Below, piece by piece: positions 1-9,335 of a DNA stretch of 64,000 nucleotides. Numbering within the stretch: position 1 is the stretch's first letter; each line of letters begins with the position of its first letter. The notes beneath the pieces were generated by a model. That model ran no database searches and was not told where the DNA came from. It saw only the letters and a list, made by a program, of their open reading frames with translations. The translations under genes were made by a program, and so were the position numbers. This stretch comes from CAYFSS01 sp964345975 (lineage in GTDB: Bacteria; Bacillota; Clostridia; Saccharofermentanales; Fastidiosipilaceae), in the NCBI GenBank assembly GCA_964345975.1, contig CAYFSS010000007.1, positions 21,551 to 85,550 of the forward strand, in the 5' to 3' direction.

Positions 1-384
1 CTCCTCCGAGCCTTCCATTTCATCACGGAAAACCATCGTGTTCCTGAGCTGGTAGAAGCCTTGGAAGAGAAAGATCTGGAGACATTCTTGGATGGCATCC
101 TAAGTTCAGGCAAGAGCTCTTGGATGTATCTGCAGAATCTTTATGATGCTAAGGAACCCGCCTTCCAGTCTCTGGCGGTTGGTCTTATGGTCTCAGAGGC
201 GCTCCTCAAAGGTGAGGGTGCTTGGCGAGTCCATGGTGGTGGCTTTGCCGGGACGGTGCAGGCTTTTGTGCCCCACTATTTGGTTGAAACCTATCGTGAG
301 ACGATGGACAAGCTCTTCGGTGAAGGTAAATGCCAAGTCCTCAACATTCGTCCTATTGGAACGATTTGCTTGGATACTTTGTGA
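1..384 (+). CDS. galK: Galactokinase, C-terminal part (5' truncated by window edge)
   Basis: The frame is open from base 1 and ends at TGA 382-384, so only the last 127 residues are visible. The segment RVHGGGFAGTVQAFVP is the glycine-rich third motif of GHMP kinases, and the ending NIRPIGTICLDTL matches the end of galactokinases of the clostridial type. The enzyme phosphorylates galactose to galactose-1-phosphate in the Leloir pathway. The ATP-binding loop lies outside the window. The stop overlaps the likely GTG start of tadA. A different GHMP sugar kinase cannot be fully excluded from this fragment. Confidence 0.8.
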   Translation, partial: LLRAFHFITENHRVPELVEALEEKDLETFLDGILSSGKSSWMYLQNLYDAKEPAFQSLAVGLMVSEALLKGEGAWRVHGGGFAGTVQAFVPHYLVETYRETMDKLFGEGKCQVLNIRPIGTICLDTL

Positions 385-935
385 TTTGGACGGATCTGGA
401 CAAAGAGGCAATGCGCATTGCTTTAGATGAAGCAAAGAAGGCTGCTTCGATAGGAGAAACGCCTATCGGTGCAGCCCTTGTTTATCAAGATGAGATCATT
501 GCAAAGGCAGGAAACACGCGCGAAACAGCACAAGATCCTCTGGGCCATGCTGAGCTGAAAGTCATCGAGCAAGCAGCCGGACGTTTGGGGTCATGGCGTT
601 TGGAAGAGACGAAACTCTATGTCACGCTTGAACCTTGCATGATGTGCGCCGGCGCCATTTATCAAGCAAGAATCCCTGAACTTGTCTTCGGAGCAGCTGA
701 TCCAAAGGGCGGCTTCGTTCTATCACAAGCTAAACTGCTCGATATCCCGACTCTAAATCATCATGTGAGTTGGTCTCACGGTCTTTACGCTACCGAATCG
801 AGCGAACTGCTCAAACAGTTCTTCCGCGAACTTCGGACGCGAAACAAACAAGCACGCAAGACCCTAGATCTTGAACAACTCGCCTCGATCGACGAGGAAG
901 ATGAATCGTTCACTGACCTTGGACGTCAATCCTGA
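381..935 (+). CDS. tadA: tRNA-specific adenosine deaminase TadA
   Basis: This is a zinc-dependent deaminase that converts wobble A34 to inosine in tRNA-Arg(ACG). From the GTG at 381 the zinc ligands are H56 in GHAELK, with catalytic E58, and C86 and C89 in PCMMCAG, the full HAE...PCxxC signature. GTG 381 overlaps the galactokinase TGA and places the family's first helix (MRIALDEAKKAA) at the right distance. ATG 411 is an alternative, and ATG 330 would add an unrelated extension. The C-terminus after about residue 150 is a short charged tail. The last 72 bases overlap addA, which is convergent. Confidence 0.92.
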   Translation: MIWTDLDKEAMRIALDEAKKAASIGETPIGAALVYQDEIIAKAGNTRETAQDPLGHAELKVIEQAAGRLGSWRLEETKLYVTLEPCMMCAGAIYQARIPELVFGAADPKGGFVLSQAKLLDIPTLNHHVSWSHGLYATESSELLKQFFRELRTRNKQARKTLDLEQLASIDEEDESFTDLGRQS

Positions 936-3900
936 GTTCTCAATGGCTCGCCGGTAGAAATCCATCTGACGACCGTAGCGTTCTTTGAGGATTGCCAGGG
1001 CAGATTCGCTACTACCATTGATATAGTCTGTCTTGAAATCCAGTAAACCGGCCACATCGCCTTCAAACCAGGCCAAGTCCAAGACACCTTGCACTTGCAC
1101 TTCACCGGCCATCCCCGGATATAATTCCTGAACCGGCACCGTCAAAGTGAACGGTTGTTCTTGGAGGCAGGGATATTGAGCCAGTTTGGCTCCTACATCT
1201 GATCTCACGAGCCCCATCATCTTCTCACCCAAAGGAATTGCTGTCTCCATGACGATAGGTTCAATCATGTGAGCGTCGAGCATCTGCTTTATTTGCTCTT
1301 CGTAGGCTTCCAGCCCCTTCCCCGCTTCGTATGCACTCCTCAAAGCTGACCAGTCGAGGTATCGAATGACCACGTGGATTGCAGACCCTCGCTCTGCACC
1401 CTTGAGTTTGCCTTCAGTCCAGGGGCTTAACCTGACGTCTTCAAGCGAACTTTGCTGACGGTTGATTGCTTGCCAAACGATCCGCTCTTCAGATTCGAGA
1501 CGTTCTTCCGGCCATCTGAGGAGCTCTGAAACGGAATATTTCAATTCCAACATCTCTTGTTCTTTGTCTCTCGCTCCTTCACTGAAGAGCGCAGCATAAT
1601 ATGGATCTATATCTCCTTCTGCTTGCGCCATGAAGAAACGCTTCTCCTTGATGCCTTCGATCACAGGACTAGGGGTAGAAACAACTTTCCTAGGTGCAAG
1701 AAGGGGTCCTTCGGTGAGAGTGAGCGACCCTTCGGTAAGAGGTCCTTCGGTGAGCGACCCTTCGGTGAGAGGTCCTTCGGTGAGGTGTTCTTGGAACCTT
1801 TGCTCGTCAGGGATTGTCACCATAGGCTCTGCGCCGGTCTTAACGTCATTCGTTAAAGGTGTCTCAAGCGAAAGAATCCTTGCTTTGATGTGCTTAGAGA
1901 TAGGACTAAATCCGGAATCATCAGAAATAGCCACAAGGTGATCCAGAGCTTCAAGATCCAGACCTGTGAGGAAGAGATCCAATGCACTCCCGGCTTCCCT
2001 GATGTCATAATGACGGAATTTCTCGGCGTATTCATCCGGAGAAAGCCCCGTATAATAAACATCCTCTGCCTGATTTAACCGGTCTTGATGATAATTCAAC
2101 AACTTGTTGCGATTGACTCTCGCATACGCTGAGACCTTCGTCTCTGCTCTCGTCAAAGCTACATAAAGAAGTCTCACTTCTTCAGCAAGATCGGAGCGTC
2201 TCAACCTGGATCTTAAGAGTCGATCGAAGATATTCTTGCGCTGAAATGGTTTCTTCGGATCGCGATAATTGATGGTAAACCCAAGATCTCTATCATAATT
2301 CAAGGGATCATCCATTCCACCGGTGAAGAGATTTCTCTGGAAATCCAAGAGGAAGATATAGGGAAATTCAAGGCCCTTGCTGCCATGAAAGGTCATCAAT
2401 TGAATCTGCTGTAGATCCGGTTGTTGGGGGGTATTCAGTTCAAGCGGCTTAGCCCCACCCTGCAAACGCTTGGCTAAGCTGTGGAAATCCTCGAGATCCG
2501 CATTGGATTCAAGGTACGCAAGAAATTGTTCGGGTAACTGCTGTTCGCGGGGGTCACCGGAGAGTGCACACACGGCATAGAAGTCAGATTGCTCAAAGAT
2601 TTCCGCAAAACGTTCTTGGAGAGCCCCTGCCCCGAGAGGACGACGGAGCTCATAAAGCCATAGACGAAAGAGCCTTAATTTTTGCTGCAACGTCTTGGAA
2701 AGTTGAGAATCCTCAAGCTCCAGATCCAAGATTAGCTCATGGAACTTAAACTTATTACCCTTATCCACCAGGCGTAATTCTAAGAGCTCTGTTTCTACAA
2801 AAGCCAGCGGGACGAAGCTCGACATCAGGACTGCAGCAAGCGGCTGATCTTGCCTGGGATTGTCCAAAACCCGGATCAAAGTCTCAAGACGCCGTTGTTG
2901 TATCGGCAACTCATCATTGGTTTGCGCAGCACCATAGGAATAGGAAATTGAGGCTGTTTGCAGCCATCGACTAAAACGCTGTAGACCGGCATGATTTCGA
3001 GCCATGATGCAAATATCACCGGGAGGAACGCCTTCGTTCAAGAGACGCATCACATCCCCTATAACCCGTCGATCCAAGATCTCATCTTGCTCCGGTCCGC
3101 TTATCTCACTGCCGTATTCATTCATCAATAAGGTGAGATTCATTCTGGGGCCATCTTCACGTGCTGCTCGGCCGGGAGTAAATTCGTGCAGACCTTGGTA
3201 CTCGATTTCCGTGACCTCTGACTGCATGAGGGTGGTGAAGAGTTCATTCACCCATTCCAAGATGCCGGGTTCAGAACGGAAGTTCGTCGATAAGGTGTAG
3301 AGCTCTCCGCCTTCGTTCTTTTGGTATCTTTGCAAACGATCCAGGAAGAGACGAGGTTCAGCTGCCCTGAAGCGATAGATAGATTGCTTTACATCACCAA
3401 CTCGGAATGTCCGATGCTCCCCAAGATTTTCTAAAATAGCTTCTTGTATCTCTGAAGTGTCCTGATACTCATCAATGTATATTTCTTTATAGCGCTGTTG
3501 ATAGAAGCGAGCAGCTTCCTCTTGACGCAGGATCCTGAGAGCATAGTGTTCAAAATCGGAGAAATCGATACCGCCCAAACGCTTCTTCTCTGCTTGGTAA
3601 CGATCATCGAGATTAAGCAGCAATTGAGCAAAACTCCGGATCGCAGGCAGCATTGTTTTAAGCTCAGATTGAATCTCCTTTTGAGGTCGTCGGAAGAGAA
3701 TCACCCGGCTTTTGGTTGATTTTGTAAATCGCTCGACAAGGCGACGAAGCGTAAAGTTGTAAAGCCTTACGAAGGCAGATCTTTCAGGATCGTCTTTCTT
3801 GATGGAGATCCTTACACTCTTTAGTGCCAGGATGGCTCGATCCACACGATCACGCCAAGCATCCCAACGGTCGATGTCCGGGACAAACCGGACGTTTCCT

Positions 3901-4814
3901 CGTGCGATGCCCACAAGCCGATCATAGTGCTCAATGATGTCGTGACAAGCCTCGATGACAGTCCTTATTTCAGCCTTTCGAGCTTCATCCTTCTCTCTGC
4001 TTAACTGCGCCTGCTTCGTATTCTTTGTCGGATCATAGACATAGAAACGGACACTCGGCAGCATCCCTGTAAGCTCTGAAATAGCCCATCTGGCTGTTTC
4101 AACCTCGGGCTTCAATTCTTCCGTGATCCAACGAAGAGATGTAGGAGTCCATAGATCTTCCGCGATCGCTTCCGCTTCTTGAAGTGCACCCAAGACCAAA
4201 GCTTCAAAGTCAGGATAGGCTTGAAGCTTGTAGTACGTGCTGATGAGCGTGTCACGGAGGGGTTGATCGTTTCTAGAAGTCCCCAAAGTATCATTCAAAA
4301 GCCATATGCCCTCTCGATCGGCAAGGCCTAAACTTTCTTCTTCGGCCATCGTACGATAGGCATCTTCCATCACTTGCTCCAAGGCAGTTTCCAGCGTCTC
4401 CGCTGCAAGGTCTGCTGAAAGGGTATGAAAGCCGGCTTCCACCACCGGTTCTCCCTCATCTTCCAAGAGGTGACGAAAATCGCGAATGACACGAAGGCAA
4501 AAAGCATGGAGCGTTGAGATCTGCGCTTGTTGTAAGCGTCGTCTTTGGGCAAGAAGCCTAGACCGTTGCTCAGGATGGGTCACGATCGCTTCATCCAGAA
4601 GCACGCTGATCCGGCGCTTCATTTCATGGCTGGCAGCTTCCGTGAACGTCAGGACTAAGACGTCTCGGACATCGATTTCACCCGCGACGATGCGTTGCAT
4701 CAAGCGCTCGGTCATGACACGAGTCTTACCGGTCCCTGCACTGGCGCTAACCAAGATCTCGCCCAAGGGAGCATCGATAGCGGCTTGTTGTTCCACAGTA
4801 GGTTTATGCTTCAT
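864..4814 (-). CDS. addA: ATP-dependent helicase/nuclease subunit A (AddA/RexA)
   Basis: AddA is the UvrD-like 3'-5' helicase and nuclease subunit of the AddAB (RexAB) complex for double-strand-break end processing. At 1316 residues it is somewhat longer than usual. Visible motifs in order: Walker A SASAGTGKT (23-31), DEYQD near 446, VGDVKQSIYRFR, STNFRSEPGI, TFHGSKGLEFPYIFL and LLYVALTRAE. The C-terminal RecB-type nuclease domain follows, with RGSAIHVV, GVLDLAWF and LLDFKTDY. Between helicase and nuclease lies a 5-residue tandem repeat (TEGPL/TEGSL) described separately. The start overlaps the addB stop by 11 bases, so translation is probably coupled. The 3' end overlaps tadA convergently. 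Confidence 0.95.
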   Translation of the reverse strand: MKHKPTVEQQAAIDAPLGEILVSASAGTGKTRVMTERLMQRIVAGEIDVRDVLVLTFTEAASHEMKRRISVLLDEAIVTHPEQRSRLLAQRRRLQQAQISTLHAFCLRVIRDFRHLLEDEGEPVVEAGFHTLSADLAAETLETALEQVMEDAYRTMAEEESLGLADREGIWLLNDTLGTSRNDQPLRDTLISTYYKLQAYPDFEALVLGALQEAEAIAEDLWTPTSLRWITEELKPEVETARWAISELTGMLPSVRFYVYDPTKNTKQAQLSREKDEARKAEIRTVIEACHDIIEHYDRLVGIARGNVRFVPDIDRWDAWRDRVDRAILALKSVRISIKKDDPERSAFVRLYNFTLRRLVERFTKSTKSRVILFRRPQKEIQSELKTMLPAIRSFAQLLLNLDDRYQAEKKRLGGIDFSDFEHYALRILRQEEAARFYQQRYKEIYIDEYQDTSEIQEAILENLGEHRTFRVGDVKQSIYRFRAAEPRLFLDRLQRYQKNEGGELYTLSTNFRSEPGILEWVNELFTTLMQSEVTEIEYQGLHEFTPGRAAREDGPRMNLTLLMNEYGSEISGPEQDEILDRRVIGDVMRLLNEGVPPGDICIMARNHAGLQRFSRWLQTASISYSYGAAQTNDELPIQQRRLETLIRVLDNPRQDQPLAAVLMSSFVPLAFVETELLELRLVDKGNKFKFHELILDLELEDSQLSKTLQQKLRLFRLWLYELRRPLGAGALQERFAEIFEQSDFYAVCALSGDPREQQLPEQFLAYLESNADLEDFHSLAKRLQGGAKPLELNTPQQPDLQQIQLMTFHGSKGLEFPYIFLLDFQRNLFTGGMDDPLNYDRDLGFTINYRDPKKPFQRKNIFDRLLRSRLRRSDLAEEVRLLYVALTRAETKVSAYARVNRNKLLNYHQDRLNQAEDVYYTGLSPDEYAEKFRHYDIREAGSALDLFLTGLDLEALDHLVAISDDSGFSPISKHIKARILSLETPLTNDVKTGAEPMVTIPDEQRFQEHLTEGPLTEGSLTEGPLTEGSLTLTEGPLLAPRKVVSTPSPVIEGIKEKRFFMAQAEGDIDPYYAALFSEGARDKEQEMLELKYSVSELLRWPEERLESEERIVWQAINRQQSSLEDVRLSPWTEGKLKGAERGSAIHVVIRYLDWSALRSAYEAGKGLEAYEEQIKQMLDAHMIEPIVMETAIPLGEKMMGLVRSDVGAKLAQYPCLQEQPFTLTVPVQELYPGMAGEVQVQGVLDLAWFEGDVAGLLDFKTDYINGSSESALAILKERYGRQMDFYRRAIENSGLTSKVSERFIFLVDRGELFKI
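1705..1785 (-). repeat. 15-bp minisatellite inside addA
   Basis: Copies of a 15-bp unit based on ggtccttcggtgag alternate with gacccttcggtgag, giving alternating TEGPL and TEGSL pentapeptides. One unit is out of register (TLTEGPL). The repeat is in frame and falls in the linker between the helicase motifs and the nuclease domain (about residues 1010-1037), where length change should be tolerated. Confidence 0.85.
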
Positions 4815-7800
4815 CGCCTGCTCCTTCGATTTCCAGTTTCCGTAAGAGATCTGCTGCTCGAGGCACAGCGTTTCGATAGTCCCGAGCTGTTATCGCCGGG
4901 TTAGACAGGCCACAGGCGGCTCTGTGCTCGCACCACTCGCATTGTGCCTTGTAGTTCCCCACACCAAGCACGGCATTTGCCGGCATCTTCCCGGATCGAA
5001 TCTCCCTGGCCCAATGGTCACTGATACGCTCGGTATGATGAATCAGCCTCGGCCAATTCAGATTCTTAATTTTCCCCTCGATGGCTTCAACCTTATTTGC
5101 GGCGTCCTTGAAACGTCTTTCTTCCCACGCTTCGTTCGTGGGAGCGGCTTCATCTTCCGCCAGCTCGGTTTTCTTCAACGACAAGTCCACCCATGCAGCA
5201 CTTCTAACTTGGCCACCGTCCAACGCTTGATCGAAGAATTGTTGAAGTGCTAAGGCATAGAGGGGAAGTTGGATCTCCAGTCCTGCTAAATAGGACCATG
5301 CCTCAAACGTACGCTCAGAACTCTTGTAATCTCGTACAGCAAAGATCGTAGGATCCGTTATGGACCGATCGATACGGTCCACCAAGCCTCTGAGGCCATA
5401 AGGACCATCCGCTTCAAACGTAGGGGTAAATACCTGACCCGGACCAAAGCTCCATTCTGCTTCATGGGCGACATAATCGTCCGGCATTAGGCGCTGGTCG
5501 GCTAAGATCTGGCTCGTACGAATTTTAGCGAAACGGGTGATGGAAACTGTATTCTCAGGCTCCAGGAAAACGCGCAATTGAGGATTGTCCATCATCAAAC
5601 GCTGATAGGCCCGCTCAACTTGAACCTCAGGATCTTCCGACACCCATTCGCGCAAGGCATCCGGGACTGTACGAAGCAAGCGGATGAGCTCATCATAGGT
5701 GTACTCCAAGATCCCATGCATCAACTCACCGATATTGGTCACTTTAGCTTCCCAAATTTGTCTGTCTTCTAAGCGAAGAAAATAGTTCATGAAATAGGCG
5801 AAAGGACAGGCTGCATAGGTCTCCAATTGTGACGCACTGAACACTGGATGTTCCCCTAAGCGCTGATGCACTAAACCCTCCGGCAATTGGCGACGGGCAT
5901 TAGGATCATCGGCAGAACTGATCCGGGAAAATAAGGATTCCAGCTCATCGTTGAATTGAGGGTCTTGGCTCTTGAGTGTCGCTAAGACGGCTCGCCAGGC
6001 TCTCGCCTCAACGGGAGATGCCAAGGTCCGTGCCGGCAAGCTAAGAAAAGCCTGCTTCGCCCAAGCGAAGGATGCAAGGCGGGAATCATGTGCCGCGGCA
6101 GAGATGGTACGCGTGTAGGTTTCCGGCTCGAAGGATAAATATACTTTCTTCAAGCGCTCAACCACGAGAGGATCCGAATCTTCACCGTTGTGGTGACTTA
6201 AGTGAACTTCTTTTGCACAATGGCACAGACTGTTGTAAAGGATGGCGGCTGCTTGGCGCTCATCTTCCAGATCCGGATCAGGTAGATCCATGACACTTAG
6301 TTCTTGAAGCAACATTCGCTCATTGCGTTTAAGAAGCGGTTGGTCAATGGAGCTTCCGGGGAAGTTTTCCTGCGTAGCGCCAATGATATAGAGAACATTA
6401 AAACTCCCTTGAGCTGCGTTTTGGGGATCAGTTACGAGCACTTGATCAAGGCCTGACGGGATCGTCTCCATCTCACCGGCCTCAAAGCCGGTCATGAAGG
6501 CATCGACAAAGTAGTCTAAGGATTCTTCACTTGAGCCTGACCATAGCGCAAAGTCCTCCATCCATTCCAGCAGATTATTCCAAGATTTGATGAGGTGGAT
6601 GGCTTCCTCTTGAGGTAAGACGTCCCCGAGATGGCTAACTCTATCTTCCCACTGAGTCTCTTCTAAGTATTCTCTTAGTGCATCCAAGCGAGTAAACCGG
6701 TCAGTCGCTTGATGCATTGACATAAGCAGATTGAGGACAGGGCTGAGGTGCTTTTGTTTGAAGAAGTATTGAGGGTGCATGGCACCGCTCTCTTCACCTC
6801 GTAGAGCTTCCGTCCAATTTTCTTGGAATCGCCAGTCTTGATCAAAACGATAACCCTCAATCCCACGGGCTAAGCAAAAGTTTTCGAAGACATCAACCTC
6901 GTCTTCTGTTGCATCAATGATTGGGTTTCGCAAGTAAGAAATGAGATTCTCGAGACGAAGTCCGTAACGAACGAGGTCAAAGAGGAGGCGAAGAGCCGCA
7001 ACCGGAAGACTGTCGCGCACTTGAACCGCCTGATCAAAGTAAGCAGGGATCCCGAGCTCTTGAGCCATACGGCGAAGACCCGAAAGCATTGTCTGATCCG
7101 GGACAGCAATAGCAAAGTCGCGGTAAACCATGTTCTGCGAGATCTTCTTGCTCAAGAGATCTCCCAGAATGAAACGAAGCTCACTGGCCGTATCCGGGAA
7201 GCGGCGGAGTGTATAAGGAGATTGATCGAACTCGGTGACCGGCAAGGGTACGGGGGAAGACTCTGGTTCGGTCTCTGTCTTGGGTTCTGACGTGGTCTCG
7301 TGCTCTGACGCGGTCTCGGGCTCTGTCGTGGTCTCGGGCTCTGTCGTGGTCTCGGGCTCTGTCGCGGTCTCGGGCTCTGTCGTGGTCTCGTGCTCTGACG
7401 CGGTCTCGGGCTCTGGCATGAACTTCGGCTCAAACGGCAAGGAACGCAAGGCAAGGCCTAGGGGATGCTGGGTAGGAGCCATCGCATGAGCTTCCAACTG
7501 CGCGCCCACACTTAGGAGCCGCTGCCACGACATATAGGCAGCCGAGAAATAAACCTCATCTTCCGGTCCCTGCAAGGGATCGGTAGGGAGAGTAGGCATC
7601 TGAAGCGTGACGTATAAAGAGGCACAATACTGATCCAGCAACGATAAGATCTTCGCTTCCTGGCGGGTCAGAGCCTGTTGCTCACCAAATCCAAGAACTA
7701 AAATTCTAGCGTTCTGTAAGAAATTCAAGCGCTGTAGGCGGAAGGATTCCTCGCGCGTCCAAGCATCCGGCTGCAAACCACGTAGAAGATCGTGCTCCAA

Positions 7801-8337
7801 GGTCGCCAAGTGATCGACCCTGTCCCCTATTCCCTCAAGCCTCATGAAATCGGTATAGTCTTGCAGCAAACGACTAAATTCAAACGCTTGTTTAGCCGTG
7901 GCTCTCTCCCCCGTTTCATTAAGGCGGTCAGCAAGACGCAAGAGATCGGTCGATTCAAGCTCATACCGACGAAATTCCTGGATCTGCTTGGCTAATTCCG
8001 GCAGGAAGCTTGGGTGATGCATGAGCGGGCCGAACGATTCATAGGGTTCACCTTGTTGCAGGAGTTGATGAAAGAGGAGTGCAGTGAGCTGAGACGTTAA
8101 GGAACGCTTACTCAACGTCCCCAATTCCCCTGCCACACGAAAAGCAAAACGGCTAAAACTCAAAACTTCCGTGCGAAAGAGAATCCGTTCATCCATGGCC
8201 TCGAGAAGTCTACGCTCCGTCTGTAATTTACGACGATCAGGAACGAGGATGTATTGACGCTGTCGTGAGATCTTGGCAAATGCAGAGAGGGCTTCATTCT
8301 GCAAACTTTGCCGATCATCGCTATAGACTATTTTCAT
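4804..8337 (-). CDS. rexB: ATP-dependent nuclease subunit B, RexB type (AddB)
   Basis: AddB/RexB is the partner of AddA in the break-processing nuclease. The N-terminus (MKIVYSDDRQSLQNEAL, then ILVPDRRKLQTERRLLEAM) resembles streptococcal RexB and lacks the GxxGSGKT Walker A loop found at this position in Bacillus AddB. The C-terminal nuclease has GLVDRIDRS and AVRDYKSSERTF (D...DYK). The iron-sulphur cysteines are present: C844 in YAACPFAY, and C1133, C1136 and C1142 in CEWCEHRAACG. A Glu/Pro/Thr-rich repeat occupies residues about 305-355. ATG 8337 is the first start. The gene is first in the addB-addA operon and divergent from plsC. Confidence 0.93.
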   Translation of the reverse strand: MKIVYSDDRQSLQNEALSAFAKISRQRQYILVPDRRKLQTERRLLEAMDERILFRTEVLSFSRFAFRVAGELGTLSKRSLTSQLTALLFHQLLQQGEPYESFGPLMHHPSFLPELAKQIQEFRRYELESTDLLRLADRLNETGERATAKQAFEFSRLLQDYTDFMRLEGIGDRVDHLATLEHDLLRGLQPDAWTREESFRLQRLNFLQNARILVLGFGEQQALTRQEAKILSLLDQYCASLYVTLQMPTLPTDPLQGPEDEVYFSAAYMSWQRLLSVGAQLEAHAMAPTQHPLGLALRSLPFEPKFMPEPETASEHETTTEPETATEPETTTEPETTTEPETASEHETTSEPKTETEPESSPVPLPVTEFDQSPYTLRRFPDTASELRFILGDLLSKKISQNMVYRDFAIAVPDQTMLSGLRRMAQELGIPAYFDQAVQVRDSLPVAALRLLFDLVRYGLRLENLISYLRNPIIDATEDEVDVFENFCLARGIEGYRFDQDWRFQENWTEALRGEESGAMHPQYFFKQKHLSPVLNLLMSMHQATDRFTRLDALREYLEETQWEDRVSHLGDVLPQEEAIHLIKSWNNLLEWMEDFALWSGSSEESLDYFVDAFMTGFEAGEMETIPSGLDQVLVTDPQNAAQGSFNVLYIIGATQENFPGSSIDQPLLKRNERMLLQELSVMDLPDPDLEDERQAAAILYNSLCHCAKEVHLSHHNGEDSDPLVVERLKKVYLSFEPETYTRTISAAAHDSRLASFAWAKQAFLSLPARTLASPVEARAWRAVLATLKSQDPQFNDELESLFSRISSADDPNARRQLPEGLVHQRLGEHPVFSASQLETYAACPFAYFMNYFLRLEDRQIWEAKVTNIGELMHGILEYTYDELIRLLRTVPDALREWVSEDPEVQVERAYQRLMMDNPQLRVFLEPENTVSITRFAKIRTSQILADQRLMPDDYVAHEAEWSFGPGQVFTPTFEADGPYGLRGLVDRIDRSITDPTIFAVRDYKSSERTFEAWSYLAGLEIQLPLYALALQQFFDQALDGGQVRSAAWVDLSLKKTELAEDEAAPTNEAWEERRFKDAANKVEAIEGKIKNLNWPRLIHHTERISDHWAREIRSGKMPANAVLGVGNYKAQCEWCEHRAACGLSNPAITARDYRNAVPRAADLLRKLEIEGAGDEA
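7284..7416 (-). repeat. 18-bp minisatellite inside addB
   Basis: About seven copies of an 18-bp unit built on gtggtctcgggctctgtc encode EPETTT/EPETAT/EHETTS hexapeptides. The array is in frame and hydrophilic, and it probably forms a flexible loop within the helicase-like half of RexB. Several units are identical at the DNA level, suggesting recent slippage. Confidence 0.85.
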
Positions 8338-8420
8338 AGGCAGTCATTCTCCTTACTTTGTATCTCTATGATATCCTAAGGCAGGTTAACAACGTTAAGA
8401 GAAGATTATGGGGTGGTCGC

Positions 8421-9173
8421 GTGAGCGAGGAAGCTGAAAACCAAAACATGCGTAAACCTTCAGAACGCAAAAAAGTCAAACCGATTCCTCGTGGTTTCAT
8501 CGGGAATGCTTTGGCATTTGTGGGGCATGGTTTAGCGAATATTTTGACAGATCTCACCTGTCGAGGGCTTGAGAATTTACCTCAAGAAGGGCCCTATCTC
8601 ATTTGTGTCAATCACGAAACCTTCGTCGACGGTCTTCTCGTCCTGCGATTTCTTCCCCACGAACATTTTCAGCGGACATCCGTCATTGCCGGTGCTGACC
8701 TTGCAGAGGATTATGGGCTGTTTGGACAACTCATGTTGAAATACGGTCAAGCTCTTCCCATCGATCGATTGCACGGTCATTCGACGGCTTCCATTCTAGC
8801 GGCTGTCGATATGCTCAACGAGGGCAACATTCTCGTCATCCATCCGGAAGGGACTCGAAGCAAAAACGGTCAGTTAGGCAAGATTCACAGCGGCGCATCT
8901 CTCATTGCTAAGCGTGCAAATGTCCCCATGGTCCCTGTCTTCATCGACGGTGCGTATGAAGTCTTCAGTCGTCACACGAAGTACCCTAAATTCAGGGATA
9001 AGGACGGGAAGAAGAAAATCATTGTCCACTTCGGCGCGCCTATTTACCCTGATAACTATCGCAATACACGCATGCTCTCTAACGCCTTGGAGCAGTGGAT
9101 GCATGAGATGTTCAAACACAAGGTCGTTCCCAGACGCTTCGGTTCGGACGGTTACGCAATCATCGACGTCTGA
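8421..9173 (+). CDS. plsC: 1-acyl-sn-glycerol-3-phosphate acyltransferase (PlsC family)
   Basis: This enzyme acylates lysophosphatidate to phosphatidate at the inner face of the membrane in phospholipid synthesis. The signature is present as CVNHETFVDGLL (variant of NHxxxxD), then VIHPEGTRS and VPMVPVFI. A hydrophobic stretch (GNALAFVGHGLANIL) lies near the N-terminus. GTG 8421 is chosen because GGGTGG lies 4 bases upstream; ATG 8448 is the alternative, and an in-frame TTG at 8358 would add an atypical leader. With this start the protein has 250 residues, normal for the family. The gene is divergent from rexB. Confidence 0.85.
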   Translation: MSEEAENQNMRKPSERKKVKPIPRGFIGNALAFVGHGLANILTDLTCRGLENLPQEGPYLICVNHETFVDGLLVLRFLPHEHFQRTSVIAGADLAEDYGLFGQLMLKYGQALPIDRLHGHSTASILAAVDMLNEGNILVIHPEGTRSKNGQLGKIHSGASLIAKRANVPMVPVFIDGAYEVFSRHTKYPKFRDKDGKKKIIVHFGAPIYPDNYRNTRMLSNALEQWMHEMFKHKVVPRRFGSDGYAIIDV

Positions 9174-9267
9174 TCCAAGCGCGAGCGCTTATTACATACT
9201 GTAGTTCATATTCATTTCCAAAAGCCGATACCGCATCGTCCGTGGTGTTGGCTTATCTCTTTCATGC

Positions 9268-9312
9268 TCAAAATAAACAGAGGCCGAATCCGTCCTGAGA
9301 CGAATTCGACCT
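9268..9312 (-). terminator. Rho-independent terminator of pta-ackA
   Basis: A 14-bp stem (9281-9294 with 9299-9312, two G-T wobbles) with loop CTGA is followed on the minus strand by TGTTTATTTT. It lies 24 bases past the ackA stop. Confidence 0.85.
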
Positions 9313-9335
9313 ATGTTCGCGGAAAATTAAAACGC

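Noticed and set aside
330..380. Upstream ATG start for tadA at 330
   Set aside because: It would add residues unlike TadA and overlap the galactokinase end by 55 bases; GTG 381 fits the family.
9177..9190. Terminator after plsC
   Set aside because: AAGCG/CGCTT gives only a 5-bp stem without a T-run.
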